Counted from the first letter of the stretch, positions 20,201 through 33,072 are shown. The stretch: DNA of 64,000 nucleotides from Erodium maritimum (GCA_963921825.1 OY997592.1:32467730-32531729), one strand, 5' to 3'. Numbers and translations are program-made. Notes: generated from the sequence alone by a model not told the origin.

Positions 20201-23200
20201 AACCTCCGGGCATGGTCATATGCCTCCAGTAATTCTACTAACGCTAAGTTCTCTGCTCCTACGACACTACTAAGTGTCACATGCATTTCCAATACTCGCT
20301 ACGTTCCCGTATCATGCCTTTCTAATATTCGATAACCCACGACACCCAGTGTCACATGCATTTCTACTGTTAACTTTCTATAGTCAGGGCCGAGATCCGG
20401 CTACTTTTCCCTACCTCGTATGCTTTCTCCAAAAGTGCACAATTAAGCTCCGGCGTGATCTCGTTCACTCGCCTAGCTTTCCCTTTCCTCGGTCTGCAGC
20501 ACGATCTAACAAGAACACAATTTTAAACTCTCTTAAGCTTGCAGGCATAAACTGAGTTTTAATAAACCCGACGCCCAAAAGTAACCCCGACAATGTCGAT
20601 CACTCCCAAACTCCCCAATTACTCGACATTGTCGATATTGGACTGGGAAAAGCCCGATTCGCCCGACATGGCGAATCTGCCCGGGTTTTGGAAACGCCCT
20701 TCCGGGGCTCCGAAAATTCCCGTTTTCGTTTCTACGGTCTTAGAATAATTCAAGGGTTTCTAGGCACTCGACGGAATCGAATTCCGACTTCCGAGTCATT
20801 TAATTTGCGTTTCAAGTTTCTAAAACCCGTTAATTACAACTTTTCCAATTTAATTCTAAATTTCGATCTGGTTGTGGATTAATGATCCGGGGAACGTTCT
20901 AAACCACCCAAACACAAAAACCCGATACCCGGGCATGTGGGCCCCACACGGCCATAATGGGAAAATTCCCTTTTCGCCCCGAAACATTCCTCACGAACTT
21001 TAAACCTCAACCATTCATCTTTAAACCAATCTTAAACAAAACCCAACCTTACTCAACCCATTTAAACTCAAACCTTGAAATTCAAACGTTCCAAAACGAA
21101 AATCGATTAGGTGCTCATCGTAGGGAATGACGACGGGATGACAAATCTTCAATCGTTGAGTCGATCGGTCGGTGGCCCCCAACCTCAGGTAACCACAATC
21201 ACAACCACAAGCAAGTTCAACAAACAGCAACAACACAGGTTCAACACTCCACATGCACTCATGGCCACACAAGACACCAACCGTAAAACACGGACTCAAC
21301 AACCCCACAGGCATTCACGGCCTCCCAAGATACACCAACAGTAACTCACGGGCTCAACCACCCCCACGGGCACTCACGACCTCTCAAAACCACCGACAGT
21401 AACTCACGGGCTCAACAACCCCACGGGCACTCACGACCTCTCAAAACCACCAACAGTAACTCACAGGCTCAACGACCCCACAGGCACTCACGGCCTCCTA
21501 AGACACACCAACAATAACTCACGTGTTCAACAACCCCACTGGAACTCATGGCCACCCAAGAAACACCAACAGTAAAGACACGGGTTCAACAACCCCACGG
21601 GCACTCATGGCCACCCAAGACACACCAACAGTAAAGACACGGGTTCAACAACCCCACGACCACTCATGGCCACCCAAGACACACCAACAGTAAAGACACG
21701 GGTTCAACAACCCCACTGGCACTCATGGCCACCCAAGACACACCAACAGTAAAGACACGGGTTCAACAACCCCACGGGCACTCATGACCACCCAAGACAC
21801 ACCAACAGTAAAGACACGGGTTCAGCAACCGCACGGGCACTCATGGCCACCCAAGACACACCAACAGTAAAGACACGGGTTCAACAACCCCACTGGCACT
21901 CATGGCCACCCAAGACACACCAACAATAAAGACACAACAGTAAAACACGGGCTCTCATGGCCACCCACGACACACCAACAGTAAAGACATGGGTTCAACA
22001 ACCCCACGGGCACTCATGGCCACCCAAGACACACCAACAGTAAAGACACAACAGTACACAATCAACCTCCGGCATAACCAATGCCTCCAACAGTCCTAAT
22101 ATCAACAGTTTCACAATCAACCTCCGGGCATGGTTATATGCCTCCAGTACTCCTAATCTCGATAAGTTCGCAACCAACCTCCGGGCATGGTCATATGCCT
22201 CCAGTAATTCTACTAACGCTAAGTTCTCTGCTCCTACGACACTACTAAGTGTCACATGCATTTCCAATACTCGCTACGTTCCCGTATCATGCCTTTCTAA
22301 TATTCGATAACCCACGACACCCAGTGTCACATGCATTTCTACTGTTAACTTTCTATAGTCAGGGCCGAGATCCGGCTACTTTTCCCTACCTCGTATGCTT
22401 TCTCCAAAAGTGCACAATTAAGCTCCGGCGTGATCTCGTTCACTCGCCTAGCTTTCCCTTTCCTCGGTCTGCAGCACGATCTAACAAGAACACAATTTTA
22501 AACTCTCTTAAGCTTGCAGGCATAAACTGAGTTTTAATAAACCCGACGCCCAAAAGTAACCCCGACAATGTCGATCACTCCCAAACTCCCCAATTACTCG
22601 ACATTGTCGATATTGGACTGGGAAAAGCCCGATTCGCCCGACATGGCGAATCTGCCCGGGTTTTGGAAACGCCCTTCCGGGGCTCCGAAAATTCCCGTTT
22701 TCGTTTCTACGGTCTTAGAATAATTCAAGGGTTTCTAGGCACTCGACGGAATCGAATTCCGACTTCCGAGTCATTTAATTTGCGTTTCAAGTTTCTAAAA
22801 CCCGTTAATTACAACTTTTCCAATTTAATTCTAAATTTCGATCTGGTTGTGGATTAATGATCCGGGGAACGTTCTAAACCACCCAAACACAAAAACCCGA
22901 TACCCGGGCATGTGGGCCCCACACGGCCATAATGGGAAAATTCCCTTTTCGCCCCGAAACATTCCTCACGAACTTTAAACCTCAACCATTCATCTTTAAA
23001 CCAATCTTAAACAAAACCCAACCTTACTCAACCCATTTAAACTCAAACCTTGAAATTCAAACGTTCCAAAACGAAAATCGATTAGGTGCTCATCGTAGGG
23101 AATGACGACGGGATGACAAATCTTCAATCGTTGAGTCGATCGGTCGGTGGCCCCCAACCTCAGGTAACCACAATCACAACCACAAGCAAGTTCAACAAAC

Positions 23201-25125
23201 AGCAACAACACAGGTTCAACACTCCACATGCACTCATGGCCACACAAGACACCAACCGTAAAACACGGACTCAACAACCCCACAGGCATTCACGGCCTCC
23301 CAAGATACACCAACAGTAACTCACGGGCTCAACCACCCCCACGGGCACTCACGACCTCTCAAAACCACCGACAGTAACTCACGGGCTCAACAACCCCACG
23401 GGCACTCACGACCTCTCAAAACCACCAACAGTAACTCACAGGCTCAACGACCCCACAGGCACTCACGGCCTCCTAAGACACACCAACAATAACTCACGTG
23501 TTCAACAACCCCACTGGAACTCATGGCCACCCAAGAAACACCAACAGTAAAGACACGGGTTCAACAACCCCACGGGCACTCATGGCCACCCAAGACACAC
23601 CAACAGTAAAGACACGGGTTCAACAACCCCACGACCACTCATGGCCACCCAAGACACACCAACAGTAAAGACACGGGTTCAACAACCCCACTGGCACTCA
23701 TGGCCACCCAAGACACACCAACAGTAAAGACACGGGTTCAACAACCCCACGGGCACTCATGACCACCCAAGACACACCAACAGTAAAGACACGGGTTCAG
23801 CAACCGCACGGGCACTCATGGCCACCCAAGACACACCAACAGTAAAGACACGGGTTCAACAACCCCACTGGCACTCATGGCCACCCAAGACACACCAACA
23901 ATAAAGACACAACAGTAAAACACGGGCTCTCATGGCCACCCACGACACACCAACAGTAAAGACATGGGTTCAACAACCCCACGGGCACTCATGGCCACCC
24001 AAGACACACCAACAGTAAAGACACAACAGTACACAATCAACCTCCGGCATAACCAATGCCTCCAACAGTCCTAATATCAACAGTTTCACAATCAACCTCC
24101 GGGCATGGTTATATGCCTCCAGTACTCCTAATCTCGATAAGTTCGCAACCAACCTCCGGGCATGGTCATATGCCTCCAGTAATTCTACTAACGCTAAGTT
24201 CTCTGCTCCTACGACACTACTAAGTGTCACATGCATTTCCAATACTCGCTACGTTCCCGTATCATGCCTTTCTAATATTCGATAACCCACGACACCCAGT
24301 GTCACATGCATTTCTACTGTTAACTTTCTATAGTCAGGGCCGAGATCCGGCTACTTTTCCCTACCTCGTATGCTTTCTCCAAAAGTGCACAATTAAGCTC
24401 CGGCGTGATCTCGTTCACTCGCCTAGCTTTCCCTTTCCTCGGTCTGCAGCACGATCTAACAAGAACACAATTTTAAACTCTCTTAAGCTTGCAGGCATAA
24501 ACTGAGTTTTAATAAACCCGACGCCCAAAAGTAACCCCGACAATGTCGATCACTCCCAAACTCCCCAATTACTCGACATTGTCGATATTGGACTGGGAAA
24601 AGCCCGATTCGCCCGACATGGCGAATCTGCCCGGGTTTTGGAAACGCCCTTCCGGGGCTCCGAAAATTCCCGTTTTCGTTTCTACGGTCTTAGAATAATT
24701 CAAGGGTTTCTAGGCACTCGACGGAATCGAATTCCGACTTCCGAGTCATTTAATTTGCGTTTCAAGTTTCTAAAACCCGTTAATTACAACTTTTCCAATT
24801 TAATTCTAAATTTCGATCTGGTTGTGGATTAATGATCCGGGGAACGTTCTAAACCACCCAAACACAAAAACCCGATACCCGGGCATGTGGGCCCCACACG
24901 GCCATAATGGGAAAATTCCCTTTTCGCCCCGAAACATTCCTCACGAACTTTAAACCTCAACCATTCATCTTTAAACCAATCTTAAACAAAACCCAACCTT
25001 ACTCAACCCATTTAAACTCAAACCTTGAAATTCAAACGTTCCAAAACGAAAATCGATTAGGTGCTCATCGTAGGGAATGACGACGGGATGACAAATCTTC
25101 AATCGTTGAGTCGATCGGTCGGTCG
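17226..25125. repeat. Four tandem 1,975-bp units within the solo LTR
   Basis: Units are 17226-19200, 19201-21175, 21176-23150 and 23151-25125. The junction reads GGTCGGTGG then CCCCCAACCTC. In the unduplicated flanks these are GCGGG-CCCCCAACCTC (left) and GGTCGGTCGGATCG (right). Units 2-4 look identical wherever I compared them. Unit 1 differs by a few bases (for example GACACCC against GACGCCC near 18595). Each unit includes roughly a dozen or more 59-bp minisatellite copies followed by about 1.1 kb of LTR sequence. Confidence 0.95.
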
Positions 25126-25785
25126 GATCGTCGGGAAATCACCAAAATCTCCCCTTTTATTTCCTTTTCTCTCCTTCCCTTTCTCTCTCTTCTTTCTCTC
25201 TCCATTTCTCTATTTTTGCTGAAGTGCCGTGTATCACCAATTCATCCCCCTTTTCTTTTAAAATCAAAACTAATACTTAATTACAAAACTAACACTTAAA
25301 AGTAGTCTTCTCTTGTATTGTCCAATAAACCTAACACCACCACATTGGTGACATGTGGCAAGTGGGTCCCACACCTTTTTGGAAAATATGTTCTAGATAT
25401 TTTCCAATCAGATTCGGGAAATTCGGTCGCTTCGGGCCCCGGACGGGCACTTTTTCCAATAAATTACGAAACTTCACGGGATACAAGGAAACGACTCAAC
25501 TAAGACCGCAGCGACGACGGCTAAGTTTTTTGGATCCAAAACGGTCCTCAAATGGACCAAAACGTTGCTCGGTTGACTTTTCCAGCGAAAAGTCAACATT
25601 TTCCAAATTGGTCAGAAAGTTGCCCTGAGTCCCCCGGAACTCACTTTGGTCGATATCAGTGTCAACTTAAGTCCGGTATGACCCTCGGGGTCAATTTTAG
25701 GTTCAATTAAGTGTCTGTCTTAAAAATTTTAAATTTTCCTGTTTTTCGCAGATTTGACTAGCGTTGACCGGGAGTGGTTATTACA

Positions 25786-25838
25786 TAATAAAAGTTGGCA
25801 AACGTTTTGTCATCATGTAATGTAATGTTAACTACATG
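25786..25838. other. Short segment between solo LTR and hAT MITE
   Basis: This contains the right TAATA duplication (25786-25790) and the left copy of the hAT duplication ACTACATG (25831-25838). Nothing else is seen. Confidence 0.7.
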
Positions 25839-26591
25839 CAGTGGCGGACTTAAGGGGGACCCAAGGGGGGCACGTGCCCCCCCCCCCCCCCCCCCCCTCA
25901 AATTTTGGAATTTTTTATTACTTGTAATTTAATATATTTTCTTGTATAAAAAACTTTTTTTTATTAAAAATGCCCCCCTCAAATATGAAAAAAATAATCT
26001 TACTTATTTTTTTTCCATTTTTTTCATACAATTCTATTTTTATTATAATTTTTTAATTAATTAATTTTATTTGCTTAGATTTCTATATCTATGTTATTAT
26101 TACGTTAAAATTTATATTTTTATAACTTTTTATATTATGTATATTTTGAAGTTTCTCAATTTGAACCAAGACTTAATTTAAGTTATTGTTTTAAAATTCA
26201 AGAATATTATTAACTTAAGTTTTTAGTTTAGTTATGAATTAAAATTTGAGACGATTACCAATTTAAATTTAGTTATCTACAAAATTTCTAAAATCATTAC
26301 GAGATATTTAAAAATAAAAAATGAGTCCATAATATTTGACCAAAACAAAAAGAAATCGAATAAAAAGCTAATAAATATCGTATACGTCGTAAAAGATATT
26401 TTTTTTACTGGGTTGACAATGAAAGAGTTTTACAAGATTGTCAAAATATGAAACATTGATGTCATATTTTGTAATATATATTAATTATTATCTTTGTATA
26501 CGATATTAAAAAAATATAATTATATTTTTACGTCAATTATTTCTACAAAAAATTCGGTGCCCCCCTCACTAAAAAGCTAAATCCGCCACTG
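25839..26591. mobile_element. hAT-type non-autonomous element (753 bp, CAGTGGCGGA ends)
   Basis: The ends are CAGTGGCGGA and TCCGCCACTG, a standard hAT inverted repeat. They are flanked by perfect 8-bp duplications ACTACATG (25831-25838 and 26592-26599). The interior is very AT-rich with a poly-C tract of about 20 at 25879-25897 and no transposase. Confidence 0.92.
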
Positions 26592-26635
26592 ACTACATGG
26601 ATAGACTACTATTTATAAGGTATCAAGGCACTATT

Positions 26636-27038
26636 TGTTGGATGATAATGGAAAAATATGATGGTTTCCATGAGCAATTCAAGGGATTTGTCACCCTTTG
26701 AATTCCCCATCTTGCACTTCTAAAAGGGCTATATATATTTTCTTGTTTAGTCTTATTTGAAACACGTCAAAAACATGTAGAAATCGTCTCCCTTTTATAC
26801 TTTCTCGACGGTTTTGAGTTCGCCGACGTTAATCATTGTATTCTAGGAGATCGTTGCCCATACGGGGCAATAAGTGTCTTAAGAAAAGTGGAGTACCACG
26901 CCTCGACTAAACCTTAAATTTCCTTAATTCTAATCAGTAAGCTAGCTTATTGGTAAAGGTTATTCTAATTTTGTTTTGCAATTTCTATTATCATTTTAAA
27001 TTTGTTTATTGTTGATATACTAACTCTTATGTCCTACA
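26636..27038 (+). repeat. 5' LTR of retroelement D (about 400 bp)
   Basis: It starts TGTTGGATGATAATGG and is homologous to 61036-61560 (TGTTAGATGATATTG). The two share AATTCAAGGGATTTGTCACC, GGGCTATATATATT (a likely TATA box) and AGTGGAGTACCACGCCTCGA, up to TATGTCCTA. The right boundary is set at TACA (27038) but is not certain. Relative to the downstream copy it lacks an internal ~100-bp stretch. No convincing initiator-Met primer site follows. Confidence 0.7.
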
Positions 27039-27258
27039 ATCTTAAGACACTCAAACACAAAGTATATAGACTATGAACAGATTCTAAAGGTTCTAAAAGC
27101 TCTATTTTGACTGGTTCTTCACTCTCTGGATTTGAAGTACCTGAATAGAAATTGTAAAAGACAATTTAGAATATAGTTTTATTATCTGTTTGTAACTATA
27201 TGTTTCGCAGGTTTGTTATGCCGGGAAATAAAAATTCTTTTCTAAAATTTGATACTGG
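27039..27258 (+). other. Leader of retroelement D
   Basis: AT-rich leader. It contains TATGTTTCGCAG-GTTTG near 27200, which looks like a 3' splice site, followed by an ATG at 27220 opening a short frame (MPGNKNSFLKFDTG) that is cut by element B at 27259. Whether this was a gag start is unknown. Confidence 0.4.
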
Positions 27259-27662
27259 TGTCATGAGTGAGAAAACTTGGGCGCGAAGTTAAGTTTAAAT
27301 TTAAAAGTTAGTTAATAACGTTAAGTTAAGTTTGGGTGAAGCGGCGTCGTTTTGGTCGAGTCTAGGTAAGCTGAAGTGGAGGATGAACAGTGCAAGATGC
27401 TCTGTTTTGTTGCAGGGCTGTCCTTGCTAGCAGAGCACGATGGTGCGAGGGTGATATTGGGGTCCATTGACAGTGATGGGTTCAGGTATAAAAGGGTAAT
27501 GATGATTAGGGTTTGTCTTGTCGAATTTGTGTCTGTATTTCCATTTCCTAGCTGTGTTTGTTTAAGAGGAAGGTTAGAACTCTCATTGTAAACGTTTATC
27601 AATTTATCAAAGTTTCAGTCTTTCCTTAGAATCTGTAGCTTAGAATCGTTAGCTTGTTAACA
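27259..27662 (+). repeat. 5' LTR of gypsy element B (404 bp)
   Basis: It runs from TGTCATGAGTGAG to TTGTTAACA and matches the 3' LTR at 57143-57540. It contains GGTATAAAAGGG (27484-27495), a good TATA box in sense orientation, so transcription probably starts shortly after. The flanks ACTGG (27254-27258) and ATTGG (57541-57545) agree at four of five bases and are the likely TSD. Confidence 0.88.
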
Positions 27663-27663
27663 G

Positions 27664-27675
27664 TGGTATCAGAGC
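27664..27675 (+). promoter_or_regulatory. Primer binding site of gypsy B
   Basis: TGGTATCAGAGC lies one base after the LTR end TTAACA and is complementary to the 3' end of initiator Met tRNA. Confidence 0.92.
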
Positions 27676-27694
27676 ACCGATTCCTGCGACCAAA

Positions 27695-29129
27695 ATGGCC
27701 ACCAGTGATGTTGTGAATGAAGCACAAGGCGAGCAAAGCATGGAGGAGATGAGGCTAGAGATGTCCATTCTGAAGGAGATGGGTCAACGAACCAAAGTTG
27801 AGATGGAGGGCATCTGAAGGAGCCTCGACCAACTCTTGAAGGCCCAAGCTGTGAACGCAAACCCACAGCTACAAGAGGAACGAGGAAGCAATCCAACGGA
27901 GGTTCATGATAGAGGTAAGGCTGTTATTGATCCTCATAGTCATTATGGTGATGTGGCTAGCTCTACTCTTGGTTGCGAGCCCTTACAGCATGTGAGTTTT
28001 ATTCCTGAGCAGTTGTTGCATACACCACCTCAGAGGCAGATTATTATGGAAATGGGTTCTGATTCTCACACCAATCTACCTTACCACCAACCACAAAACC
28101 CTCACCACTCAAACCACCCACAAAACCCTCATATCTCACCACATAACCACCAGAATATGCCTCAGATGCAGCCCACCTATAACCACACCAACCCCTAGAT
28201 ACAACATAACATGTCTCAATGTCTGGCATGCCCATAAATCAAATACCCATGATACAACAACTTCCACCACACTTGAACCAACAGGGCTTGTTCAATCCCA
28301 TGATGCAGGAACAAACCTTTCATTACAAATTACCTAGCTTGCAATTTCCAAGGTTTGAAGGTCCAGATGTGAGAGGATGGATAAGAAGGAGCAATACATA
28401 TTTCTCTTACTGTGAGGTGCCTGAAGAGCACAAAGTGAAATTAGCCTCTTTGCATTTTGGTGGGGTAGCTGAGACTTGGTTTTCTGAATATGTCATGGGA
28501 AGAGGCATTATACCTTGGGAGGGATTCTTTCATGATCTGATTTGGAAGTTTGAAGCCTTGGGGCATGAAGATTTACTAATTGAATTCAAGCAATTGGTTC
28601 AGAATGGTACTGTGCAAAATTTGAAACCCAATTTAAAGAAATGAAGATGTTATTGGTGCACAAATATCCTAACTTGAGTGAGGAATACTTTATATCCACT
28701 TTTATTGGTGGGTTGAAACCTCATTTGAGGTTTGGGGTGCAGCTATTAGGGCTAAATTCTCTGAGGCAGGCAATGTTCTTGGCAAGACATGAGGAGGTCA
28801 GAGTACAACAGTATATAAATCTGTTCCAAGCTCAGAATAGGTCTGTTGGTGCTAGTAATTACAGGCCAAGAATTCAGAATCACAATCACTCACAACCTTG
28901 GCAGAGAAATGAGAGGAAGATGTTAGGCCATGAAGAGGTACTTGTCCCTAGAATTGCTGAGGTACTTTCCCCAAAAGCTTTTGCAATGAGCCTTGAGGAA
29001 AGAGCTAGGAAGGGTCTTTGTTATATTTGTCCAGCTAGGTATACCAGAGATCATGTTTGCCCCAATAGGGATAGACTCTATATCTTTGATACTAAGTCAA
29101 GGGATGAATTGATCAGATCATTACAATAG
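27695..29129 (+). pseudogene. Gypsy B gag
   Basis: This is a capsid precursor in a Reina-like chromovirus. The likely start is ATG 27695 (MATSDVVNEAQGEQSMEEM). A TGA at 27815 interrupts it, and a second stop and frame change lie between 28198 and 28219. The capsid core LQFPRFEGPDVRGWIRR, FGGVAETWFSEY and FKQLVQNGTVQ is then read. A frame change at about 28640 leads into YPNLSEEYFISTFIGGLKPHLR and the zinc-binding motif CYICPARYTRDHVC at about 29020-29065. A stop at 29127 separates it from the protease. The central part is Gln/His/Pro-rich. Confidence 0.9.
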
Positions 29130-29870
29130 GAAGAAGGGCGAGCATCAGCTGAAGAGGGTGCTGAAGAAGGAGGGAATGATAAGGAAGCCCCAAAAGCTGT
29201 CATTGAAGAGCTAGAGAATGAGCAGGAGTTATGCACCTTGGAAGAAGAATTTTGTAATGGAGAAGAGAGCTCCTTATCAATAAGAATCACAGGAGGTGTG
29301 GAGAACAAAAATATATCCATTCTGGTGGATTTTGGTGCAACTAAGACATTTCTGGATCAATCCTCAGCCAAGATGTTAGGCTTGGTGGTGAATCATGACA
29401 CTACAATTCTGGTTAAAATGGGGAATGGAGAAAGGCATTTTTGCAGTGCTTCTTGTGAGTTGAGTTGTGTGATGGGTGGTCAAAGATTCAGTTGGAAGGT
29501 GAGAGTCATGCCATTGGGAGGGTTTGATCTAGTACTGGGTGTAGATTGGTTGAAAACTGTATCTCCCATTGAATTGGATTATACCAGAAGGACCATCAAA
29601 GTCACACTCCTAGGCAAGGAGTTGTTGCTGCAGGAAACTGAGCTACCTGATACGTACAACATGATTGATCAGGCTAGCTTAATCAGTGAGATAAAGAAGG
29701 GCCATAGTTTGTATTAGGGCATGTTTTGCAAATTGGAAGAGGTAGAGGCTCACCAGAACAAGGATTTGAATCCAGAGCAGGAGGCTGAATTACCAGATGT
29801 ATTGGAGAGTTTCAAAGATATTTTTGAATCTCCTCAATCTTTACCTCGAAAGAGGGGCTGTGATCACAAT
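29130..29870 (+). pseudogene. Gypsy B protease, pol truncated at copia insertion
   Basis: Continuing the gag frame after one stop, an acidic linker (29130-29260) leads to ILVDFGATKTFLD. This is the retropepsin active site, but with DFG where DSG or DTG is required, so the enzyme would be inactive. FDLVLGVDWLKTVSPIELD confirms the family. A stop at 29715 is followed by the linker FKDIFESPQSLPRKRGCDHN, which normally leads straight into RT. The RT is missing: the copia LTR starts at 29871 and pol resumes only at 54966. Confidence 0.9.
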
Positions 29871-31530
29871 TGTTAGTCTTAGTGCCCGTAGTTCAATCAT
29901 AAATGTCCAAATGTATATATCATTGTTAGCAATAAAATTAAAGCGGCTTTATATTACTTATGTGTTGGAGTAATATATCGATGTGTGCTCTGATCTATGC
30001 CCACCATGTGAATAGAACCATAGATCGAGATAGATCACACTCGATGGGTCCCTAGTCAACAAAGCTTACCTAGAAGCGAATAGTATGAAAGATGGCTCTT
30101 TATGGCTTACGTTCTGTTAGTCATTGGAATGGGATTCCGGAGTCTGATCATAGATATCATGTGGGACATGATATTGGACGACCCGACATGAATATGTGCA
30201 ATAGATCAAGTCATGAACATATTCATTGTCGTAGCTTGTCATGTATCCTTAGACCAAAGAGTCTTTGTGATCGCTATGTAGTCAACAACTGAATTTGACC
30301 TGAGCCTAACGTTGTCCATAACAGGGCTTCCATAACGGCCAGGATTGGCTTGGGGACGGGCTAGATGAGTGACACGAAAGACGGCTAAGGGATTTATCCC
30401 TCATACTAAGGTATGAGAAAGATATCGGTTCTCGGTCGCTTGATCAAGAGTGACTAAAAGAATAGCATGGCCATGCGCATGATACTGGGCATCATATATT
30501 CAGTCATCTCACATATCAAGGAACAATGATTGAGAATAATAAGGATGACGGCTCTATGCCTTATCTCAATCAGGATATCGGAGATTAAAGGATAATGGCA
30601 GGGACGACGGAAAGGTTATAATCCACAGGGTCGATTCGTTATGCAGTGTCAGGCAATACTAAAGTCTCGTTAGTTGCCACTTAAATAGGATCAAGTAAAA
30701 TGGGATTTTACGTTGATCTTGACAAGCATAAACCTAAGGGTCACACCGGAGGATGAAACTCATTGACACATTTATGGAGAATGTCCAAAAGGGAGTTGTC
30801 TCGGGACATGACCAAAACTTGGTTTTGTGTCATGTGCCCGTAAGTGAATAGGACTTTACGGATCGAGACAAGGCTTGGAGTCTTGGGATTGATCGCGTCG
30901 GATAATATTGGACATTTCCGGTATGGAAGGCATGGAGGCGATGAGCGAATCACGGGACCTCGTTGGAAATGGCCATGGGCCATGTTCCAAGAGGCCCATG
31001 GAACTAATTAATCAAGTCTTGATTAATTAGTACTAAGTAAGCAAGACAAGGATTAAGGTGTTGGTGATTAACCACCTAACCCAATCTTGTCTTGCCATAC
31101 TTTGTCCTATTTACACCTTACTTGACACCATACTTGTCCCATGCCTTTAGTTGGACAAGTATGGGTTTTGTTATGTTTAAGTCATCTTTTTTCAACATAA
31201 CAAACACAAAACAAGAATAGGAAACACAACTTCTCCCTCCTCTCCATGGCAATTTCGGGTTTGGCTAGTTGCCACCTCCATTTTTGTGTTCTTGAGTCCT
31301 CAAAGAGAAGAACTACGTGACTTTGATTCCCATGTGGATACGTAGGCGTCTTGGAGACTCAAGCCAATCATTTGTTAACCGGTGTTCTTGTTTTGGTGAG
31401 AAATAGTGCTGAATTTTTCTATTGTGAATCCATTCTTTGTTAATTGTTTCATGGTTTTAACCATCTCTTGGTTTTCCTTGATTTTCCTTTGCGAGTTGGT
31501 TCATCTCCAACCCTACCTCGAGACCCAACA
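29871..31530 (+). repeat. Copia LTR1 (5' LTR of first copy), 1,660 bp
   Basis: It starts TGTTAGTCTTAGTGCCCG and ends CTCGAGACCCAACA, directly followed by a primer binding site. Related LTRs are at 36387, 39876, 46648, 51587 and 51952. LTR1 lacks a 26-bp block (GGCCCATGCAACCAA region) that the copies at 39876, 46648, 51587 and 51952 carry, which defines a short-LTR subfamily. The left flank is ACAAT. Confidence 0.93.
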
Positions 31531-31531
31531 G

Positions 31532-31543
31532 TGGTATCAGAGC
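31532..31543 (+). promoter_or_regulatory. Primer binding site of copia copy 1
   Basis: TGGTATCAGAGC lies one base inside LTR1 and is complementary to initiator Met tRNA. Confidence 0.92.
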
Positions 31544-33072
31544 CATGCTACCTTCTGGATTCACAAGACGGTGTTCAAAGTTTTGGTTTTGCTTGAAAGT
31601 TTCGTTTTTGGCGTGTTGTTTTGCTAAATTGTTTGATAACATGTTTTAAATTCTTGTTATGGATTTAATGCATGTAAAATGAATTTTTGAAAATTATTTC
31701 AAATCTGGAAATTTTGAAAAAAATTAGATTTTTCGGGTCTCGGGAGTGAGACTCTCGGGGAGCCGAAACCGGGACCGAACATGGCTCCGTTGGACGGAGC
31801 TATGCCGAGCATGACCACTGGATGGTTGATATGCCAAGGCTAAACCGTTTTGTTAGTTATGACGAGTTTGGAACCGTCATGACGAACTCGAAGATCAAAT
31901 ATTCAAAAGTTTCATTTTTGAACGGTTTCGATAAACCGAGTATCAAAATTTTTCGAAACTTGGCAATTAATTAAAATCGGAAAATCACATGATGTTTGAT
32001 AACATGCTTTTTTGATAACACGATGTGTGATGTGATGTTTGCATGGTGTACATAATAGCCCCGAGCTCGATTTAATTATTTATCGCTTTTCACGGTCTGT
32101 GAGCCGTTAGAGTTAGCTTGTAATTATTCTTTCAAGGTGTGGTCGTCGAACCACTTGTTTGTAATATTTATTTATACCCGAACTGCGAGTCGTGTATTAA
32201 ATTGTAAATTTTTACTCAAGACGAAGAAAGGGCGAAAAGGTCATTTGGTTGCTTTTCGGGTGTTGGCATCGGCTTGGAGTCGGTGGAGCTCAAGAAGCTA
32301 GTGGGAGTTAGTTTAGGGGGCTATTATGTGCATATATATCGTTTTATGCTTAATTTAGTTTATGCATGATTAATTCTATGTGTTTTAGAATTGCATGCTT
32401 AACTTTATTTACCGAGCATATCACCTCACATGCAAAGATAAAATTGGAATTTTAATCCTTGTGTGTGAGCCCTTAGAATCGTCATTACATTGGATGTAGT
32501 TGACGGGTTCGAAGGAAGAATTACATTAGATGTAATTTGAGGCATCATTGCATTTGGAATGTAGTTGATTTGCTCATCGCATCTAGGATGTGTCTAAGTT
32601 TTAAACACAACCGGACAAGTAAAATCGGGTCATGTCCGATACCTCCCAATTATCAATACCTTACTACCTCCCCGTCCCATGGGTGTTGTGCGCATTAGCG
32701 GAGCATCCATGGGAAAGCGGGGTAGTAGGTTTGGACGACATATGTGGGTGTCCTGGTATCTACATAGTGACGGGCCATAGTTGAAAATTGGTGGACTCGA
32801 CTACGATTCTCAGCCTGAGGTTGAGCAAGGGTAACAGATAGGGTAAGCTGTGTACATAAGTGCATACCCTCGCCAAGAGTCACATTGGATGTGATTGGAT
32901 GGAGTCCTACCTACATAGCTCGATTAAGTGGTGAGCATTAGTTCAGCTTAATCGAGTGAATTAAGGATCTTGGTTTCAGATTCTAAAGGTTTAGAATCGA
33001 TTGTTGGTGTTTAAGCTTGATCTTCATAAATTTATTCAGTTTACTGATTGAATTTTATCTGTTGTAGATCAA
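31544..33072 (+). other. Copia copy 1 leader (1.5 kb, non-coding)
   Basis: A long leader between primer site and gag ATG. It ends with a pyrimidine tract and GTTGTAG just before ATCAAATGG, a plausible 3' splice site, so the leader may hold an intron. It lacks a duplicated GTGCGCATTAGCGGAGCA block that copies 2 and 3 carry in the same place. No gene seen. Confidence 0.6.

Larger units (their letters stand above)
16307..25785 (-). mobile_element. Solo LTR of gypsy family A, expanded to 9,479 bp
   Basis: It begins TGTCACGCCCC and ends TTATTACA, matching the ends of LTR A, and is flanked by identical TAATA duplications. There is no primer site, gag or pol, so it is a solo LTR left by recombination between two LTRs. 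Its length is more than three times that of LTR A, because the segment starting at 17226 is present four times in 1,975-bp units and the 59-bp minisatellite within each unit is longer. Removing three units leaves about 3.55 kb. The many short ORFs repeated four times are not genes. Confidence 0.9.

Noticed and set aside
17226..25125. Repeated ORFs of 64-97 codons occurring in each 1,975-bp unit
   Set aside because: They are copies of the same LTR/minisatellite sequence, occur on both strands in overlapping frames and have no recognisable domain.
26636..27038. Solo LTR instead of a 5' LTR of element D
   Set aside because: A second copy in the same orientation preceded by a polypurine tract at 61036 argues for a paired element, although boundaries and TSD are not certain.
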